Assembly: GCA_937942115.1 (NCBI GenBank)
Contig: CALDFY010000277.1
Coordinates: 1-5,918 of the forward strand
Reading direction: 5' to 3'
From: an uncultured Anaerolineae bacterium
GTDB lineage: Bacteria > Chloroflexota > Anaerolineae > B4-G1 > DUEL01
Length of the DNA: 5,918 bases
Both the position numbers and the translations under genes were made by a program. Below, in pieces: positions 5,916 through 5,918 of the stretch. The notes under the pieces are model-generated. The model saw nothing but the letters and a program-made list of their open reading frames with translations. It was not told the DNA's origin and did no database searches. The stretch's first letter is position 1. Every line of letters begins with the position of its first letter.

Positions 5916-5918
5916 ATG

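Larger units (their letters stand above)
5732..5918. other. Right intergenic spacer, repeat-rich
   Basis: No gene is seen after the LysM stop, and composition becomes AT-richer. The spacer holds imperfect direct repeats: TTGGACT (5786-5792) then CGGAATT (5799-5805), and again TTGGACT (5812-5818) then CGGAATT (5821-5827). It also holds a palindrome AATTCC-C-GGAATT (5793-5805) and inverted pairs ACAGATTG (5740-5747) with CAATCTGT (5831-5838) and CGGAATTGAG (5799-5808) with CTCAATTCCG (5873-5882). No hairpin with a T-run follows the operon, so no intrinsic terminator could be assigned. Confidence 0.6.

Noticed and set aside
1..5918. Insertion sequence or transposon bounded by the end repeats
   Set aside because: There is no transposase or integrase, the cargo includes a housekeeping-like gene, the inverted blocks differ in internal spacing, and the window shows no target-site duplication.

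Overview
The window is GC-rich bacterial DNA with three complete, confidently read protein genes, one doubtful gene end at the left edge, and two AT-richer intergenic spacers at the ends. The lineage is inferred, not proven. A LysM protein with a long Pro/Thr tail and Cys-paired LysM units, next to a large multi-domain sensor kinase with a degenerate H-box, is most reminiscent of Chloroflexota (Anaerolineae-like). No rRNA, tRNA, CRISPR array, transposase or phage gene was seen.

Layout: 1-69 may be the last codons of a rightward gene. Positions 70-433 are a non-coding spacer with a promoter-like box, a small hairpin with a T-run, short repeats and an imperfect inverted repeat. Positions 434-1951 (minus) encode a full-length YifB/ComM-family AAA+ ATPase. 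Positions 1952-2141 are a compact divergent promoter region with a well-placed sigma-70-type promoter for each flanking gene. Positions 2142-4808 (plus) encode an 888-residue membrane sensor histidine-kinase-like protein (about 7 TM segments, GAF-like domain, long coiled coil, PAS, DHp, HATPase) whose phospho-acceptor histidine is replaced by asparagine. Positions 4805-5731 (plus) encode a membrane-anchored two-LysM protein that overlaps the kinase gene by ATGA. Positions 5732-5918 are an AT-richer spacer with short repeats and a possible promoter for a gene beyond the window.

How the parts fit: the ComM homologue is probably a stand-alone DNA-processing gene transcribed away from the other two. 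The kinase-like gene and the LysM gene look like a translationally coupled two-gene operon, suggesting a membrane-to-cell-wall function. No response regulator is present. The most interesting points are the H-to-N change in an otherwise intact kinase core, the coupling of that protein to a wall-binding partner, and matching short sequence blocks (15 and 14 bases, perfect, same order) placed in inverted orientation in the two end spacers.
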